Shown in pieces: positions 1 to 6,799 of a DNA stretch of 11,074 nt. The notes beneath the pieces were generated by a model. It did not search any database. It saw only the letters and a program-made list of their open reading frames with translations, and was not told the DNA's origin. The DNA comes from Pediococcus sp. Lineage in GTDB: Bacteria > Bacillota > Bacilli > Lactobacillales > Lactobacillaceae. Position numbers and translations under genes: made by a program. Location of the stretch: contig JALAGR010000147.1 in the NCBI GenBank assembly GCA_022712335.1, forward strand, positions 1 to 11,074. The letters run 5' to 3'. Position 1 is the stretch's first letter. Every line of letters begins with the position of its first letter.

Positions 1-283
1 CGAATTGATTGTCTGGATTTTGAAAAATCATTCCAATCTTCTTACGAACGTCCCAAACTGTATCGTCCGACAAAGTAATTCCATCAACAACAATGGTTCC
101 TTCGTTATAGGACATTAAACCATCAAGCGAACGCGCAAGTGTGCTCTTACCACTTCCGTTGTGACCAACGATCGAAGTCCAACTGCCTTTTTCAATAGAG
201 AGCGAAACATTATCAAGTGCTTTTTTGCTACCACTATTTGCATATTTGTATGTAAGATTTTTTACGTCAATAATGTTATTCAA
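1..283 (-). CDS. ecfA1: Energy-coupling factor (ECF) transporter ATP-binding protein EcfA1, N-terminal part
   Basis: This is the first 94 codons of an ABC ATPase, cut by the left edge of the window; family members are roughly 270-280 residues. The Walker A motif GHNGSGKST is at residues 40-48 and the Q-loop FQNPDNQF at 87-94, the form typical of CbiO/EcfA ATPases. EcfA1 pairs with EcfA2 on the cytoplasmic face of EcfT to drive vitamin or metal uptake through exchangeable S components. The start is TTG at 283: an in-frame TAA lies two codons upstream, and a GGGAG Shine-Dalgarno sequence (294-298) is well spaced. It follows rplQ, the place where Bacillus and lactic acid bacteria keep ecfA1-ecfA2-ecfT. 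A separate promoter seems to lie just upstream (316-344). EcfA1 rather than EcfA2 is inferred from this position. The remaining domains are outside the window. Confidence 0.9.
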   Translation of the reverse strand, partial: MNNIIDVKNLTYKYANSGSKKALDNVSLSIEKGSWTSIVGHNGSGKSTLARSLDGLMSYNEGTIVVDGITLSDDTVWDVRKKIGMIFQNPDNQF

Positions 284-315
284 AGTCTCTTATCTCCCTA
301 AACAATATGGACTTA

Positions 316-344
316 ATTTTATCATTCTACACAAAAAAAATCAC
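316..344 (-). promoter_or_regulatory. Putative extended -10 promoter for ecfA1
   Basis: On the minus strand a TAAAAT box (321-316, five of six matches to TATAAT) is preceded by TGA, giving an extended -10 (TGn). A weak -35-like GTGATT lies 17 bases upstream (344-339). Transcription would start near 309 and give a leader of about 25 bases that includes the ecfA1 Shine-Dalgarno sequence. The site lies immediately after the U-tract of the post-rplQ hairpin, which suits a terminator followed by a new promoter. This is inferred from motifs alone. Confidence 0.4.
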
Positions 345-433
345 TGAAGATAATGATAGCAAGTTAAAAACTCGCCGTGGGCTAGACTAGGATTTCTCCA
401 ACATCGTAACACCCTACCATTATCTTAAGTGAT
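333..433 (-). ncRNA. L17 downstream element-like structured RNA (rplQ 3' UTR)
   Basis: On the minus strand, starting 34 bases after the rplQ stop codon, the arm 433-414 pairs with 359-340. The stem has 20 positions with a single T/C mismatch and one G-U wobble, and it closes a 54-base loop. The loop can form a GGA/TCC hairpin capped by GAAA (399-390), a GCC/GGC hairpin (382-374) and a GTTA/TAAC pairing (410-407 with 366-363), so it looks like a multibranched RNA rather than a plain terminator. An alternative small hairpin AGTT-TTT-AACT (372-362) would compete with the last pairing. Eight U follow the stem. A conserved 'L17 downstream element' has been described just after L17 genes in lactic acid bacteria and Listeria. 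The assignment rests on position, host group and general shape, without a covariance-model match. Confidence 0.65.
333..433 (-). terminator. Probable Rho-independent terminator or attenuator at the end of the rplQ transcript
   Basis: The long stem described for the post-rplQ RNA runs directly into eight consecutive U (340-333), and the last stem base overlaps the U-tract. The lower stem is AU-rich, so termination may be partial. With the promoter-like sequence just downstream, it would separate the ribosomal transcript from the ecf genes. Whether it terminates, attenuates or protects the 3' end is not decided by the sequence. Confidence 0.5.
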
Positions 434-467
434 AGATTTTGTTATTATTAAAATCGTTTTAAATTAA

Positions 468-851
468 TTAATCAACTAATTCTAAAACAACCATTGGGGC
501 ACCGTCTCCGCGGCGTGGCATCGTCTTGTAGATACGAGTATATCCACCTTTACGATCAGCGTAGCGTGGAGCCAAATCAGCGAATAATTTTTGAAGTGCT
601 GAAGAAACTTTTACATCCTCACCATCTTCAGTAACATCAGCAACAACATTACGAATGAATGCTGCAGCTTGACGACGTGCATGTAAGTCACCACGTTTAC
701 CCAGTGTGATCATTTTTTCAGTAGTAGAACGAACTTCCTTAGCACGTGCTTCAGTAGTAACGATCTTTTCATTAACAATTAATTCTGTTGTGAGATCGCG
801 AAGCAACGCTTTACGTTGGGAGCTTGTACGACCTAATTTACGATAACTCAT
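468..851 (-). CDS. rplQ: 50S ribosomal protein L17 (bL17)
   Basis: A 127-residue protein of normal Gram-positive length and full-length L17 similarity. It opens with [20 protein letters not shown], the conserved basic N-terminus, and ends with the family's VVLELVD tail. L17 binds 23S rRNA on the outer face of the large subunit near the exit tunnel. The start is ATG at 851 behind a strong AAGGAGGG Shine-Dalgarno sequence, and the gene follows rpoA by 21 bases. It is the last gene of the ribosomal cluster in this window. Its 3' untranslated region holds the structured RNA annotated at 333-433. Nothing unusual is seen in the protein. Confidence 0.98.
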   Translation of the reverse strand: MSYRKLGRTSSQRKALLRDLTTELIVNEKIVTTEARAKEVRSTTEKMITLGKRGDLHARRQAAAFIRNVVADVTEDGEDVKVSSALQKLFADLAPRYADRKGGYTRIYKTMPRRGDGAPMVVLELVD

Positions 852-872
852 CTATGGGAACCCTCCTTATGA

Positions 873-1817
873 TTAGTCTTCTGAACGGAAACCTAAGCCC
901 AATACATTAAGTTTCTCTTGGATTTCAACCAATGACTTACGTCCAAGATTACGAACTTTCATCATTTGAGCATCAGTGCGGTCAGTTAATTCTTGAACAC
1001 TGTTAATACCTGCTCGTTTCAAGCAATTGTATGAACGGACCGAAAGATCTAATTCTTCAATTGTCATTTCAAGCATTTTTTCCTTGTGAGTTTCTTCTTT
1101 TTCAACCATAATTTCAGTCTCTTTAGCCTGATCATTAAGGTTAACGAAGATTGCAAGGTGTTCTGTTAAAATTTTAGCAGATAAACTTGTTGCCTCACTA
1201 GGAGTGATAGAACCATCAGTCCAAATATCGAGCGTAAGTTTATCATAGTCGTCTCGTTGACCAACACGAGTACTTTCAACTTGATAATTAACACGTTCAA
1301 TTGGGGTATAAATAGAATCGATTGGTAGTACACCAATTGGCATATCAACCTTTCGAGCCTTGTTTTCGTCCGCAGATGTATATCCACGTCCAGTGTCAGC
1401 AGTGAGTACTGCATGGAATGTAGTACCTTCAGCTACAGTACAGATTGGTAACTCAGGATTAAGAATCGTTACGTCACCGTCTCCCATAATATCGCCGGCA
1501 GTTACATTGGCAGGTCCAACAACATTGATTTCCAATGATTTATCTTCATCAGATTCAATCTTTAATGAAACCTTCTTAAGATTCAAAATAATTTGTGTTA
1601 CATCTTCTACGACACCTTCTACGGTTGAGAATTCATGTAAAACACTATCAATTTGAACACTAGTAATAGCTGCCCCTGGCAATGATGATAATAGGATACG
1701 ACGAAGTGAATTACCAAGCGTTGTACCATATCCCCGTTCTAAGGGTTCAATAACAAATCGGCCATAATTGTCATTTTCGTCAATTTTATGAATTTTTGGC
1801 TTCTCAAATTCGATCAT
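873..1817 (-). CDS. rpoA: DNA-directed RNA polymerase subunit alpha
   Basis: The alpha subunit nucleates assembly of RNA polymerase as a dimer and contacts activators and UP elements. From the ATG at 1817 the product is 314 residues, the family length. The N-terminal domain (about 1-228) has the assembly motif [15 protein letters not shown] near residues 35-50. An acidic linker rich in E and K follows, and the C-terminal domain (about 245-314) carries [16 protein letters not shown] and [11 protein letters not shown], the helix-hairpin-helix DNA-binding surface. The frame stays open seven codons upstream to a TTG at 1838, but that would absorb the AAAGGGG Shine-Dalgarno sequence (1829-1835), and homologues begin MIEFEKP, so ATG is chosen. 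The 83-base gap from rpsK holds a small hairpin and a TATAAT sequence (see those entries). Confidence 0.98.
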   Translation of the reverse strand: MIEFEKPKIHKIDENDNYGRFVIEPLERGYGTTLGNSLRRILLSSLPGAAITSVQIDSVLHEFSTVEGVVEDVTQIILNLKKVSLKIESDEDKSLEINVVGPANVTAGDIMGDGDVTILNPELPICTVAEGTTFHAVLTADTGRGYTSADENKARKVDMPIGVLPIDSIYTPIERVNYQVESTRVGQRDDYDKLTLDIWTDGSITPSEATSLSAKILTEHLAIFVNLNDQAKETEIMVEKEETHKEKMLEMTIEELDLSVRSYNCLKRAGINSVQELTDRTDAQMMKVRNLGRKSLVEIQEKLNVLGLGFRSED

Positions 1818-1835
1818 TCTAATTTTTACCCCTTT

Positions 1836-1856
1836 CAAAACGCAGTCTGCATTTCG
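1836..1856 (-). promoter_or_regulatory. Small hairpin just upstream of the rpoA ribosome-binding site
   Basis: In the minus-strand RNA, CGAAATGCA (1856-1848) can pair with TGCGTTTTG (1844-1836) around a GAC loop. That is nine pairs including two wobbles, ending directly before the rpoA Shine-Dalgarno sequence. A competing pairing TGCATT/AATGCA uses the upper part of the same sequence. Any role in rpoA translation or mRNA processing is speculative. Confidence 0.25.
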
Positions 1857-1867
1857 ATTTTGAATGC

Positions 1868-1873
1868 ATTATA
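1868..1873 (-). promoter_or_regulatory. Possible -10 box (TATAAT) in the rpsK-rpoA gap
   Basis: A perfect TATAAT on the minus strand lies about 50 bases before the rpoA start. No acceptable -35 hexamer sits 15-19 bases upstream and there is no TGn extension. It could be a weak internal promoter for rpoA-rplQ or a chance match in AT-rich DNA. Confidence 0.2.
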
Positions 1874-1900
1874 AAGTTTGCCCTCAAACAGAACCGAACT

Positions 1901-2290
1901 CTATACACGACGGCGCTTTGGAGGACGAGATCCATTATGAGGAACTGGTGTAACATCACGAATTGCACTTACTTCAAGCCCTGTAGCTTGTAGTGCACGA
2001 ATAGCAGCTTCACGACCTGAACCAGGTCCCTTAACAGCAACTTCAACATTCTTCATACCATGTTCCATAGCTGCTTTAGCAGCAGCTTCTGATGCCATTT
2101 GTGCGGCAAAAGGTGTAGACTTACGACTACCCTTAAATCCAAGAGCACCAGCAGATGACCAAGCAACTGCGTTACCTTGGGGATCTGTAATCATAACAAG
2201 AGTATTATTGAATGTTGAATGGATATGAGCTACTCCAGATTCAATATTCTTTTTTACTCGACGCTTGCGAGTATTCTTTTTCGTTGCCAT
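1901..2290 (-). CDS. rpsK: 30S ribosomal protein S11 (uS11)
   Basis: A 129-residue protein, the usual length in Firmicutes. It lies on the platform of the small subunit, near the mRNA exit and the 3' end of 16S rRNA. Diagnostic segments are [18 protein letters not shown] near residues 19-36, [14 protein letters not shown] near 89-102, and the basic C-terminus [18 protein letters not shown]. The start is ATG at 2290 behind AAAGGAGG. It follows rpsM by 20 bases and precedes rpoA in the order usual for Gram-positive alpha operons, where rpsD (S4) is absent. It is one of the few genes here ending in TAG. Confidence 0.98.
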
Positions 2291-2310
2291 AAAAAGTTAG
2301 CCTCCTTTAA

Positions 2311-2676
2311 TTATTTTTTTCTACCTGCGATAGAAACTTTCTTACCTTTACGTGTCCGAGCGTTATTCTTCGTATGTTGTCCACGAACTGGCAACCCACG
2401 ACGATGACGCATACCACGGTATGAACCGATTTCTTGGAGACGCTTGATATTGAGACTAACTGTACGACGAAGATCACCTTCAACTAGATAGTTATCTACT
2501 TCTGCACGGATCTTGTCTTCTTGATCGGCTGTTAAATCGCGAACGCGAATATCTTCTGATACTTCAGCATTCTTCAAGATTTTTTGAGCGGTAGTGTTAC
2601 CAATACCGAAAATATATGTCAAACCAATGACAATGCGCTTGTCACGTGGTAAATCAACACCTGCAATACGGGCCAT
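2311..2676 (-). CDS. rpsM: 30S ribosomal protein S13 (uS13)
   Basis: A 121-residue protein of normal length. S13 sits in the head of the small subunit, contacts P-site tRNA through its basic tail and forms inter-subunit bridges with the large subunit. It begins [15 protein letters not shown]. The helix-hairpin-helix-like segment [16 protein letters not shown] is at about 19-34, the conserved [16 protein letters not shown] at about 88-103, and the basic tail ends SIAGRKK. The start is ATG at 2676 after a GGAGG sequence. It lies 24 bases after rpmJ. Confidence 0.98.
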   Translation of the reverse strand: MARIAGVDLPRDKRIVIGLTYIFGIGNTTAQKILKNAEVSEDIRVRDLTADQEDKIRAEVDNYLVEGDLRRTVSLNIKRLQEIGSYRGMRHRRGLPVRGQHTKNNARTRKGKKVSIAGRKK

Positions 2677-2700
2677 TAAATTTCACCTCCAAGTATAATA

Positions 2701-2820
2701 TTATTTTCCTTGACGCTGTTTGTGCTTAGGATTTGCTGAGCAAATTACCATAACGCGCCCTTTACGTCTAATTACTTTGCAATGTTCACACATTGGCTTA
2801 ACTGATGGACGTACCTTCAT
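2701..2820 (-). CDS. rpmJ: 50S ribosomal protein L36 (bL36), zinc-binding form
   Basis: A 39-residue gene read directly from the sequence: it starts [20 protein letters not shown] and ends HKQRQGK. Cys11, Cys14, Cys27 and His33 form the zinc-ribbon set of the 'C+' type of L36. L36 is a small protein bound to 23S rRNA near the base of the L7/L12 stalk region. The ATG at 2820 is preceded by AGGAGG with a normal gap. It sits between infA and rpsM, its standard place in Firmicutes. It is one or two residues longer than the common 37-38-residue form, with the extra residues at the C-terminus. Confidence 0.97.
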   Translation of the reverse strand: MKVRPSVKPMCEHCKVIRRKGRVMVICSANPKHKQRQGK

Positions 2821-2847
2821 GAATAAATCCTCCTAAACGAATAAAAC

Positions 2848-3066
2848 TTATTTGAAACGATAGGTAATGCGACCTTTGGACAAGTCGTACGGTGACATTT
2901 CAACCGTAACCTTATCGCCAGGTAGAATTTTGATATAGTGCATGCGAATCTTTCCCGAAACGTGAGCAAGAATTTCATGACCATTTTCAAGCTCTACTTT
3001 GAACATCGCATTAGGCATAGTTTCTTTAACTGTGCCCTCAATTTCAATGACATTATCTTTAGCCAC
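2848..3066 (-). CDS. infA: Translation initiation factor IF-1
   Basis: IF-1 binds the A site of the 30S subunit and assists IF-2 and IF-3 in selecting the initiator tRNA. The product from GTG at 3066 is 72 residues, the canonical length, beginning (M)[12 protein letters not shown]. It is a single OB fold of the S1-like family with [17 protein letters not shown] in the middle and GRITYRFK at the end. An ATG six codons further upstream (3084) is also in frame, but it overlaps the GGGAGG Shine-Dalgarno sequence that serves the GTG, so the GTG is chosen. A gap of about 150 bases separates it from adk. No map gene lies between them, unlike Bacillus. A possible promoter and a hairpin lie in this gap. 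Confidence 0.96.
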   Translation of the reverse strand: MAKDNVIEIEGTVKETMPNAMFKVELENGHEILAHVSGKIRMHYIKILPGDKVTVEMSPYDLSKGRITYRFK

Positions 3067-3135
3067 TAAATTTGTGCCTCCCATTAACTTTTCTAATAGT
3101 AAAAACCAACAAAAAGCCTCAAAATATGTATTTCG

Positions 3136-3156
3136 AAGCTAAACCTGAATTAGCTT
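3136..3156 (-). repeat. Perfect inverted repeat in the adk-infA gap
   Basis: AAGCTAA and TTAGCTT form a perfect seven-base inverted repeat around a seven-base spacer. It overlaps the downstream end of the putative infA -10 box. It could be an operator or an RNA hairpin in read-through transcripts. No U-tract follows immediately, so it does not look like an ordinary terminator. Confidence 0.45.
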
Positions 3157-3180
3157 ACCATACGAAAAAACTATTTGCAA
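3152..3180 (-). promoter_or_regulatory. Putative promoter upstream of infA
   Basis: On the minus strand TTGCAA (3180-3175, four of six matches to the consensus -35) is followed after exactly 17 bases by TAAGCT (3157-3152). The latter is a weak -10 but is preceded by TGG, giving an extended -10 form. The leader to the infA GTG would be about 80 bases. An internal promoter here would allow IF-1, L36, S13, S11, alpha and L17 to be made independently of the upstream spc genes. The weak -10 keeps confidence low. Confidence 0.3.
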
Positions 3181-3217
3181 ACAATGAACGTTATCTATAG
3201 TACCAACAAGCACGAAA

Positions 3218-3877
3218 TTAGAGAGCCTCTAATACTTTTTTGACTTCAGAATAAACATCGTTGATATCCTGATCGCCATTAATGTTGTAAAGGAGATGCT
3301 TTTCTTCATAGTAAGAAATCAACGGAGCGTTAAGTTTTGTATTAACAGCAATGCGATTCTTTACAGTTTCTGGCTTGTCGTCCTCACGTTGGAAGAATTC
3401 ATGATGTCCACAGACATCACATGTTCCTTCAACCTTTGGTGAATTGTAAAGCTTATGATAAGTTGCTCCACAATTCTTACAAATAAATCTGCCAGATAGT
3501 CTTTCAACCAAAACTTCAGGTTCAACATGAATGTTGATCACTGCAGTTAGTGGTTTATTCAAACGAGATGTCATTTCATCTAGCGCTTCAGCTTGATCAA
3601 TGTTCCGAGGAAATCCATCAAGCATAAAACCATCATTGACATCATCCATTGCAAGACGATCTTCGACGATCCCGTTAGTTACACTATCGGGAACAAGTTC
3701 ACCCTTATCAATGAACTTCTTAGCTTCCACACCCATTTCAGTTTCATTCTTCATGGCTTCACGGAAAATGTCACCTGTTGAAATGTGTGGGATTTTGAAA
3801 TCCTCAATAATTTTCTGAGCCTGAGTACCTTTACCGGCACCTGGAAGACCCATCAAAACGAGGTTTAATTTACTCAT
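3218..3877 (-). CDS. adk: Adenylate kinase, zinc-containing long form
   Basis: Catalyses ATP + AMP = 2 ADP in the cytoplasm and so balances the adenylate pool. The product has 219 residues, the long-LID form. The P-loop GLPGAGKGT is at residues 10-18, the AMP-binding segment STGDIFR at 33-39, and DGFPR at 87-91. The LID carries CKNC (133-136) and CDVC (153-156), a four-cysteine structural zinc site; Bacillus subtilis Adk has three Cys plus Asp. ATG at 3877 follows AAGGAG. It sits between secY and infA. In Bacillus map would come next, but here it is missing. Confidence 0.98.
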   Translation of the reverse strand: MSKLNLVLMGLPGAGKGTQAQKIIEDFKIPHISTGDIFREAMKNETEMGVEAKKFIDKGELVPDSVTNGIVEDRLAMDDVNDGFMLDGFPRNIDQAEALDEMTSRLNKPLTAVINIHVEPEVLVERLSGRFICKNCGATYHKLYNSPKVEGTCDVCGHHEFFQREDDKPETVKNRIAVNTKLNAPLISYYEEKHLLYNINGDQDINDVYSEVKKVLEAL

Positions 3878-3909
3878 TTGTAATTCTCCTTCATTGTTAA
3901 ACTGACGAA

Positions 3910-5208
3910 TTATTTACGAATGAATCCAACGTATTCACGTTTCATCATTAATCCTTCTAGTTGGTTAGATAGTTCGATGGCTACACCAACAACAATTAAA
4001 AGACTTGTACCACCTAACCCAATTGACTCGTCCAAACCAAAAATGTTTGAAGCAAGTAATGGAATTAGAGCAACTAACCCAAGGAATAATGCACCAACCA
4101 CACTTAGTCGGATCAAAAGACCTGACATGTAGTCTTGTGTTTTCTTCCCAGGCCAAACACCAGGAATGTAACTACCTTGCTTTTGTAAGTTCTCAGCTAA
4201 TTTTTCAGGATTAACCTGAACGAAAGCGTAGAAGAACGTGAACAAGACAATTAAGACTGTGTATAGAATTGCCCCTTTAGTGGTCTGCATATTAAACACA
4301 TCATTTAACACTTTATACCAAGAGTCATCCGAATGTGATGATGCAAAGGCCATTAAAATTGTTTGGGGAGTAGATATAAATGAACTAGCAAAGATAACCG
4401 GAATAACACCAGCTACGTTAACCTTTAAAGGTAAATAACTACTATCGGAAGCGCCAGAAGCTCTTCTCGTATATTGGATCGGAATCTTACGACTTGCTTG
4501 TTGTACCCACGTAACAAAAATTACGATGGCTAAAACAGCAAGAATGATTGCTCCAACAATAAGAAAACTTTGTGTCCACTCACTTTTCGCAGTATTAACA
4601 AACTGTTCAGTGTAAATTTGTTGAATCCCAACTGGAGTACGAGCAATGATACCCGCAAAGATAATCATTGATACCCCTTGTCCAATCCCACGCTCAGTAA
4701 TCATGTCACCTAACCAAGTAGTTAACATAGTACCAGCGGTAAGAATTAAACCAATCGTTAGAAAAGTTTGAACACTTGGTGATTCAACTAAATTCATCTG
4801 ACTAAGATAATTAAAACCAGCTGTAATTCCGATTGATTGAGCAAAAGCAAGGATGATTGTTAACCATCGCGTAGCTTGATTAAGCTTTCGACGACCAACT
4901 TCACCTTGCTTGCTCCATTCCACAAATTTAGGAACGATATCCATTTGTAACAACTGTACAATAATTTGTGCTGTGATGTATGGCGAAACTCCCATTGCGA
5001 AAATAGAATAATTCGTTAATCCACCACCACTGAATGTATTCAGAATTCCAACCAATCCTGATGAAGACATGCTTTGCAATGCTTTAGCATTAACACCAGG
5101 AACAGTGATATATGATCCTAAACGAAATACAATCAAAATACCAAGGGTGAAAAGTATTTTATTTCGAATATCTTTCACTTTTAGAGCATTTTTGACAGTC
5201 GTCAGCAT
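3910..5208 (-). CDS. secY: Protein translocase subunit SecY
   Basis: The central channel of the Sec translocase in the cytoplasmic membrane; with SecE and SecG it exports proteins driven by SecA and inserts membrane proteins with the signal recognition particle. It has 432 residues and ten hydrophobic segments at about 17-36, 66-88, 113-133, 147-166, 177-195, 213-234, 262-282, 311-331, 364-387 and 396-416. Signatures include [10 protein letters not shown] at 73-82 (channel-lining TM2), ERGIGQG at 172-178 and the ARTPVG segment near 189. The cytoplasmic C5 loop reads [12 protein letters not shown], with Trp352 where E. coli has the important Arg357 (see findings). The ATG shares one base with the rplO stop codon (TAATG), so translation is probably coupled. 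A GAGGTGAT Shine-Dalgarno sequence lies inside the end of rplO. Confidence 0.98.
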   Translation of the reverse strand: MLTTVKNALKVKDIRNKILFTLGILIVFRLGSYITVPGVNAKALQSMSSSGLVGILNTFSGGGLTNYSIFAMGVSPYITAQIIVQLLQMDIVPKFVEWSKQGEVGRRKLNQATRWLTIILAFAQSIGITAGFNYLSQMNLVESPSVQTFLTIGLILTAGTMLTTWLGDMITERGIGQGVSMIIFAGIIARTPVGIQQIYTEQFVNTAKSEWTQSFLIVGAIILAVLAIVIFVTWVQQASRKIPIQYTRRASGASDSSYLPLKVNVAGVIPVIFASSFISTPQTILMAFASSHSDDSWYKVLNDVFNMQTTKGAILYTVLIVLFTFFYAFVQVNPEKLAENLQKQGSYIPGVWPGKKTQDYMSGLLIRLSVVGALFLGLVALIPLLASNIFGLDESIGLGGTSLLIVVGVAIELSNQLEGLMMKREYVGFIRK

Positions 5209-5642
5209 TAGATCACCTCGGTTTTACCACCAGCAGCTTCGATTGCTTTTACAGCACTTTCAGAGAATTTGTTAGCTTTAACAGTAAGCTTCTTAGTAAT
5301 TTCTCCGTTACCAAGAATCTTAACACCGCTAAGTTGTTTACTAATGATACCAGCCTTAAGCAATGATTCTGGTGTTACTTCAGCACCTTCATCAAATACA
5401 TTAAGAGCATCAAGATTTACAATAGCAAATTCTTTACGGTTGATGTTTGTGAATCCACGTTTTGGAATTCGACGGTAAAGAGGCATTTGTCCACCTTCAA
5501 AACCTAAACGAACTTTACCACGTGCCTTTTGACCCTTTTGACCACGACCAGCAGTCTTACCTGTACCACTAGAAGTACCACGACCAATACGTTTACGGTT
5601 AGTACGTGAACCTTCGCTAGGCATTAATTCATTCAACTTCAT
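5208..5642 (-). CDS. rplO: 50S ribosomal protein L15 (uL15)
   Basis: A 144-residue protein, normal for the family. Its long N-terminal extension is rich in Gly, Arg and Lys ([20 protein letters not shown], about residues 19-38) and threads into 23S rRNA; the globular C-terminal domain ends [14 protein letters not shown]15 joins late in large-subunit assembly. The segment [18 protein letters not shown] (about 49-66) is conserved. ATG at 5642 is preceded by TGGAGG. The stop codon overlaps the secY start by one base, so rplO and secY translation are likely coupled. Confidence 0.98.
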   Translation of the reverse strand: MKLNELMPSEGSRTNRKRIGRGTSSGTGKTAGRGQKGQKARGKVRLGFEGGQMPLYRRIPKRGFTNINRKEFAIVNLDALNVFDEGAEVTPESLLKAGIISKQLSGVKILGNGEITKKLTVKANKFSESAVKAIEAAGGKTEVI

Positions 5643-5669
5643 GCAAGGAAACCTCCAATCTTACAAAAA

Positions 5670-5852
5670 TTATTTTACTTCTTCAACTTCAATTAAATGT
5701 GCAATGTGGAAAATTGCTCCACGAGTTGCCTCATTGTTAGGTAGGACTACAGAGCTATTTACTCGGCCAAGACCTAATTCCTTAACAATTGTTCTTTGTT
5801 TTGGGAGGCGATGTGCAGCACTTTTAATTAATGTAACTTTTAATTGTGACAT
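5670..5852 (-). CDS. rpmD: 50S ribosomal protein L30 (uL30)
   Basis: A 60-residue protein of standard length. L30 is a small alpha/beta protein bound to 23S rRNA on the solvent side of the large subunit. The N-terminal half [19 protein letters not shown] is typical, followed by [20 protein letters not shown] near residues 27-46 and the acidic tail EVEEVK. ATG at 5852 follows AAGGAGG. It lies between rpsE and rplO, the standard spc order. The sequence is complete and in frame, so the break in rpsE does not extend into it. Confidence 0.97.
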   Translation of the reverse strand: MSQLKVTLIKSAAHRLPKQRTIVKELGLGRVNSSVVLPNNEATRGAIFHIAHLIEVEEVK

Positions 5853-5865
5853 CAGAATATCCTCC

Positions 5866-6369
5866 TTATTCAGCTAAATGATCGACTGAAACCCCACGAA
5901 GGGCAGCAACTTCTTCTGCATTACGCATGCTCTTAAGACCTTCGAAAGTAGCGCGAACAACGTTAACAGCAGTGTTTGAACCCAAACGCTTACTTGTAAC
6001 ATCATCAATACCTGCTAATTCCATAACGGCACGAACAGCACCACCAGCAGCTACTCCAGAACCTTCAAGAGCTGGCTTCATCAGAATTCGTCCACCACCG
6101 TAAACACCGACGGCTTCGTGAGGGAGAGTTGTTCCAACAATAGGAACTTCAATCAAACTCTTACGTGCAGTTTCAACCGCTCTACGGATAGCTTCTGGAA
6201 CTTATTGAGCTTTACCAGTACCAAAACCTACATGACCGTTCTTGTCACCAACAACGACTAAAGCAGCAAAACGAAGACGACGTCCACCTTTAACAACCTT
6301 TGTAACACGGTTGATGGCAACTACGCGATCTTCAATTTCCAATTTTTCTGGATCGATAAATTTAGACAT
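5866..6369 (-). pseudogene. rpsE: 30S ribosomal protein S5 (uS5), interrupted by an in-frame TAA at codon 56
   Basis: Full-length S5 coding region of 167 codons before its natural stop, with ATG at 6369 behind AGGAGGG. S5 lies at the mRNA entry channel of the 30S subunit and affects decoding accuracy and spectinomycin binding. The N-terminal part reads [20 protein letters not shown], then TKVVKGGR (23-30, the spectinomycin-loop region, wild type), then VGFGTGKAQ. Codon 56 is TAA (6204-6202), and the same frame continues [19 protein letters not shown] to a normal C-terminus ending VSVDHLAE. Relatives have Glu in this KA-x-E-V-P motif, so a single G-to-T change (GAA to TAA) explains it. There is no frameshift. 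The stop falls inside the N-terminal RNA-binding domain, so a truncated product would not work. Because S5 is essential, a sequencing or assembly error is the most likely cause; the organism should make intact S5. Confidence 0.93.
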
Positions 6370-6390
6370 GTACGTATTTCCCTCCTATCC

Positions 6391-6747
6391 TTAAAATTTA
6401 AGTCCGTTTTCGCGAGCAGCTTCGGCTAAAGCTTGAACGCGACCATGATAGATGTATCCACCACGATCAAAAACGACATTTTCAATTTTCTTTTCAACAG
6501 CTCTCTTGGCAACCAAAGCACCAACTTGTGATGCAACTTCAGTCTTTGAGCCACCTGAAATTTCGCTATCTAATGTTGAGGCACTAACTAGCGTTACACC
6601 CGCTACGTCATCAATTACTTGAGCGTAGATGTTTTTGTTAGAACGATATACATTTAAGCGTGGGCACTCTGCAGTACCAGAGATTTTTGAACGAACGCGT
6701 GCATGACGACGTTGACGTTTTTTGTTCTTATCTGGTTTAGAAATCAA
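6391..6747 (-). CDS. rplR: 50S ribosomal protein L18 (uL18)
   Basis: Binds 5S rRNA and, with L5, anchors it in the central protuberance of the large subunit. From the TTG at 6747 the product is 118 residues and begins (M)[18 protein letters not shown], as in relatives. [20 protein letters not shown] is central, and the conserved tail has [11 protein letters not shown] and [13 protein letters not shown]. An in-frame GTG at 6756 would add three residues, but it is part of the GAGGTGA Shine-Dalgarno sequence, which is correctly spaced for the TTG; hence the TTG start. The gap from rplF is about 50 bases, AU-rich, and contains a weak CAGCT/AGCTG hairpin. Confidence 0.96.
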   Translation of the reverse strand: MISKPDKNKKRQRRHARVRSKISGTAECPRLNVYRSNKNIYAQVIDDVAGVTLVSASTLDSEISGGSKTEVASQVGALVAKRAVEKKIENVVFDRGGYIYHGRVQALAEAARENGLKF

Positions 6748-6799
6748 AATTTTCACCTCATATTTTTTAAATCTCAGCTAATTATATCAAGCTGCGTGA

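Noticed and set aside
3067-3217. A small gene or a map remnant between adk and infA
   Set aside because: I found no open frame with a start and Shine-Dalgarno sequence and no residue pattern of methionine aminopeptidase; the stretch is AT-rich leader sequence.
3965-4156. Minus-strand open frame of 63 codons inside secY, and similar frames on both strands (for example 1166-1414, 1360-1656, 7421-7807)
   Set aside because: All lie wholly or almost wholly inside conserved genes in another frame, have no credible ribosome-binding site and no recognisable protein family.
5866-6156. A separate 96-residue gene for the C-terminal part of S5 starting at TTG (Leu72 of the S5 frame)
   Set aside because: It is the downstream part of rpsE after the TAA. 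There is no proper Shine-Dalgarno sequence before the TTG, and the fragment lacks most of the N-terminal RNA-binding domain.
6775-6794. TATAAT and a CAGCT/AGCTG hairpin between rplF and rplR
   Set aside because: There is no -35 element or extended -10, the stem is only five pairs, and the gap is AT-rich, so chance is a sufficient explanation.
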